From positions 62,001-126,000 of the forward strand of contig NZ_ANAY01000016.1 in NCBI RefSeq assembly GCF_000340965.1: 64,000 nucleotides of DNA, in the 5' to 3' direction. Of this stretch, positions 61,555-64,000 are shown in pieces. The notes beneath the pieces were generated by a model, which was not told the origin of the DNA, searched no databases, and was given only the letters and a program-made list of their open reading frames with translations. This stretch comes from Nocardiopsis kunsanensis DSM 44524 (lineage in GTDB: Bacteria > Actinomycetota > Actinomycetes > Streptosporangiales > Streptosporangiaceae). The first letter of the stretch is position 1. The number at the start of each line of letters is the position of its first letter. A program made the translations under genes and the position numbers.

Positions 61555-64000
61555 TCAGCTGCAGCCGCTGGTGGCTCCGCAGCCCTCGCAGGCGTAGCAG
61601 CTACCGGACGGGCGCATCTTGGTGCCGCACGTGATGCACAGGGGGGCGTCGGCCATGAACCCCTCCGAGGAACCGACCTCCGCGCCGGCCTTCGGGCGCT
61701 CCTCCTCGGTGCTCTGCTCGGAGCTCGTCCCGGACGCGGCGGCCCCCTGCGAGGGAGCGGCCGACTGGGCGTCGGACTCCACCTGCGCGGCGAGCTGCGC
61801 AGGATCCTCCCCGTTGAGCTGGGCCTGGCGCTCGGCGGCCGAGAACACACCCAGCGCGGCGCGCTCGTCGTAGGGCAGGTGGTCCAGGGCCAGACGACGG
61901 AAGATGTAGTCCACCACCGACTGGGCCATCCGGATGTCCGGGTCGTCGGTCATGCCGGCCGGGTCGAACCGCATGTTCGTGAACTTCTCCACGTAGGTCT
62001 CCAGCGGGACCCCGTACTGGAGCGCGATGGAGATGGCGATGGAGAAGGCGTCCATGACCCCGGCCAGGGTCGAGCCCTGCTTGCCGAGCTTGAGGAAGAC
62101 CTCGCCCAGACCGTCGTCCGGGTAGGAGCCGGCGGTGATGTAGCCCTCGGCACCGCCCACGGAGAAGGACGTGGTCTCGCTCGGTCGCTTCTTCGGCAGG
62201 CGGCGGCGCACCGGCCGCGGAACCTCCACGACCTGCGGCTCCTCCTTCTCCTTCTCCTCGTTCTTGCCGGTGGAGAGCGGCTGGCCGACCTTGCAGTTGT
62301 CCCGGTAGACCGCGAGTGCCTTCAGGCCCAGCTTCCAGCCCTGGAAGTAGATGTGCTCGAAGTCGGCGACCGTGGCTTCCTCCGGCACGTTCACCGTCTT
62401 GGAGATGGCGCCGGACAGGAAGGGCTGGGCGGCGGCCATCATGCGCACGTGGCCCATGGGCTCGATGTAGCGGCGGCCCATCGCGCAGTCGAAGACCTCG
62501 TAGTGCTCCGGGCGCAGGCCGGGGGCGTCGATGACGTGGCCGTGCTCGGACACGTACTCCACGATCGCCTCGATCTGCTCGTTCTGGTAACCGAGGTTGG
62601 TCAGGGCGCGCGGGATGGCCTGGTTGACGATCTGCATGGAGCCGCCGCCGACCAGCTTCTTGAACTTGACCAGCGAGAAGTCCGGCTCGATGCCGGTGGT
62701 GTCGCAGTCCATCATGAAGCCGATGGTGCCGGTGGGGGCCAGCAGGCTGGCCTGCGCGTTACGCCAGCCGTTGCGTTCGCCGATCTTGAGGCAGTCCGCC
62801 CACTCACGGGTGGCTGCGGCGTGGATCGGACGCTCCAGGGTGCCCACGGTGGCGAGGTCGTCGTTGGCGGCGGCGTGCTTGCGCATGACCCGCTTGTGGG
62901 CCTGCTCGTTGCGCTTGTAACCGTCATAGGTACCCACGACACCGGCCATCTCGGCGCTGCGGCGGTATGCGGCACCGGTCATCAACGAGGTGATGGAGCC
63001 GGCGACCGCACGACCGCCGTCGGAGTCGTAGGCGTGCCCGGTCGCCATGAGCAGGGCACCGAGGTTGGCGTAACCGATGCCGAGCTGACGGTAGGCGCGG
63101 GTGGTCTCGCCGATCTTCTGTGTGGGGAAGTCGGCGAAGGTGATGGAGATGTCCATCGCCGTGATGACCAGTTCGGTCAGCTTGGTGAAGGCCTCGACGT
63201 CGAAGGTGTCGTCGTGCCGGAGGAACTTCAGCAGGTTGATCGAGGCCAGGTTGCAGGAGGAGTCGTCCAGGGACATGTACTCCGAACACGGGTTGGAGGC
63301 GGAGATCCGGCCCGTCTCGGGGTTGGTGTGCCAGTCCTGGATGGTGCCGTCGTACTGGATCCCGGGGTCGGCGCACTCCCAGGCGGACTGGGCCATCCGG
63401 TTGAACAGGCTCCTGGAGTCGACGGTGGCCACGACCTCGCCGCTGGTCCGGGAGGTCAGACCGAACTCCGAGTCGCTCTCGACCGCGCGCATGAACGCAT
63501 CGGAGACCCGCACCGAGTTGTTGGCGTTCTGGTACTGGACGCTGAACATGTCGGAGCCGCCCAGGTCGACGTCGAACCCTGCGTCGCGCAGGGCACGGAT
63601 CTTGTGCTCCTCGCGGGACTTGGTCTCGACGAACTCCTCGATGTCGGGGTGGTCGACGTCGAGCACGACCATCTTTGCGGCCCGCCGGGTGGCACCGCCG
63701 GACTTGATGGTGCCGGCGGAGGCGTCGGCGCCGCGCATGAAGGAGACGGGGCCGGAGGCGGTACCGCCGGAGGAGAGCAGCTCCCTGCTGGAGCGGATAC
63801 GGGACAGGTTCACCCCCGCGCCGGATCCGCCCTTGAAGATGATCCCCTCTTCCTTGTACCAGTCGAGGATCGACTCCATCGTGTCGTCCACCGACAGGAT
63901 GAAGCACGCGCTGACCTGCTGCGCGGACGTGGTACCGACGTTGAACCACACGGGGGAGTTGAAGCTGAAGAACTGGTGGGCCAGGGCGTACTTCAGCTCG
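61555..64000 (-). CDS. nrdJ: Vitamin B12-dependent ribonucleotide reductase, 5'-partial
   Basis: The 3' 815 codons of a class II ribonucleotide reductase, which makes deoxyribonucleotides using adenosylcobalamin. Clear segments are GTTSAQQVSACFILSVDD, SASNPCSEYMSLDDSSCNLA (catalytic NPCSE), and LLAPTGTIGFMMDCDTTGIE. After an insertion rich in Glu/Lys the C-terminal domain ends in a Cys-rich zinc region (CITCGTKM...CYACEGCGA...CS), typical of NrdJ of actinobacteria. The gene starts beyond the right edge, so any B12 riboswitch would be outside the window. Confidence 0.93.
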   Translation of the reverse strand, partial: ELKYALAHQFFSFNSPVWFNVGTTSAQQVSACFILSVDDTMESILDWYKEEGIIFKGGSGAGVNLSRIRSSRELLSSGGTASGPVSFMRGADASAGTIKSGGATRRAAKMVVLDVDHPDIEEFVETKSREEHKIRALRDAGFDVDLGGSDMFSVQYQNANNSVRVSDAFMRAVESDSEFGLTSRTSGEVVATVDSRSLFNRMAQSAWECADPGIQYDGTIQDWHTNPETGRISASNPCSEYMSLDDSSCNLASINLLKFLRHDDTFDVEAFTKLTELVITAMDISITFADFPTQKIGETTRAYRQLGIGYANLGALLMATGHAYDSDGGRAVAGSITSLMTGAAYRRSAEMAGVVGTYDGYKRNEQAHKRVMRKHAAANDDLATVGTLERPIHAAATREWADCLKIGERNGWRNAQASLLAPTGTIGFMMDCDTTGIEPDFSLVKFKKLVGGGSMQIVNQAIPRALTNLGYQNEQIEAIVEYVSEHGHVIDAPGLRPEHYEVFDCAMGRRYIEPMGHVRMMAAAQPFLSGAISKTVNVPEEATVADFEHIYFQGWKLGLKALAVYRDNCKVGQPLSTGKNEEKEKEEPQVVEVPRPVRRRLPKKRPSETTSFSVGGAEGYITAGSYPDDGLGEVFLKLGKQGSTLAGVMDAFSIAISIALQYGVPLETYVEKFTNMRFDPAGMTDDPDIRMAQSVVDYIFRRLALDHLPYDERAALGVFSAAERQAQLNGEDPAQLAAQVESDAQSAAPSQGAAASGTSSEQSTEEERPKAGAEVGSSEGFMADAPLCITCGTKMRPSGSCYACEGCGATSGCS

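Noticed and set aside
1-64000. tRNA or rRNA genes, CRISPR arrays or riboswitches
   Set aside because: No cloverleaf with a GGTTCGA-type T arm, no rRNA-like sequence, no regularly spaced repeats and no recognisable riboswitch were found by reading. A dedicated covariance search was not possible.

Overview
The window is high-GC actinobacterial chromosome, with dense genes, many GTG starts and 4-bp overlaps. It carries an HrdB-type sigma factor with a Lys/Ala-rich insert, a ParC/ParE-type topoisomerase pair, a B12-dependent ribonucleotide reductase, an F420-type oxidoreductase, and DUF3145, DUF5998 and DUF7455 proteins. Together these suggest Streptosporangiales, probably a Nocardiopsis-like organism. 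That assignment is inference from gene content, not from a database match. I see no rRNA, tRNA, CRISPR array or prophage.

1-7.8 kb is accessory. A CoxE-like VWA gene (cut by the window edge, with an apparent frameshift in its linker) is followed by an AAA ATPase/Toprim-like gene pair flanked by a perfect 22-bp direct repeat. Next come a small unknown gene, a truncated lasso-peptide cyclase with a 42-residue lasso precursor, an XRE regulator with an HD-domain hydrolase, and an ISAs1-like transposase remnant. The segment ends in a decayed copy of the 3' end of the same VWA gene family, so 1.05-7.63 kb looks like an island that displaced a gene end.

7.8-14.8 kb holds a tightly overlapping four-gene cassette (HemK-like methyltransferase, CDGSH Fe-S protein, haem-oxygenase-like diiron protein, EgtD-like methyltransferase). 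It is followed by a run of broken genes: a DUF2795-like gene with two compensating frame changes, a LysR pseudogene with a stop and a frameshift, and a PucR-like regulator with a frameshift. Intact small membrane and lipoprotein genes lie between them.

15-37.6 kb is mostly core metabolism and signalling: LLM oxidoreductase, PEBP protein, an ATP-grasp/inositol-phosphatase pair, DUF1707 and DUF3145 proteins, then a sigma factor/small protein/TPR-CHAT protease module. Beyond these are an MBL hydrolase, enoyl-CoA hydratase, DUF5998, a GNAT-acyl-CoA-synthetase fusion (Pat-like), a PfkB kinase, a RecQ-phosphoribosyltransferase fusion, parC, a beta-carbonic anhydrase, a TPR protein and a CysK2-like PLP enzyme.

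37.6-64 kb carries parE, DUF7455, a GNAT protein, yaaA, an MTH1187-family protein, the principal sigma factor, a PAS/GAF/SpoIIE phosphatase, a tyrosine phosphatase and a nucleotidyltransferase. A TnpB-only insertion element follows, then a membrane-anchored tandem EccA-like AAA protein, rnhB, a two-gene SPFH operon and a 3'-partial view of nrdJ running off the right edge. The most unusual items are the repeat-flanked ATPase/Toprim pair inside the gene-end-displacing island, the orphan lasso precursor, the HemK/CDGSH/diiron/EgtD-like cassette and the sigma/TPR-CHAT module.
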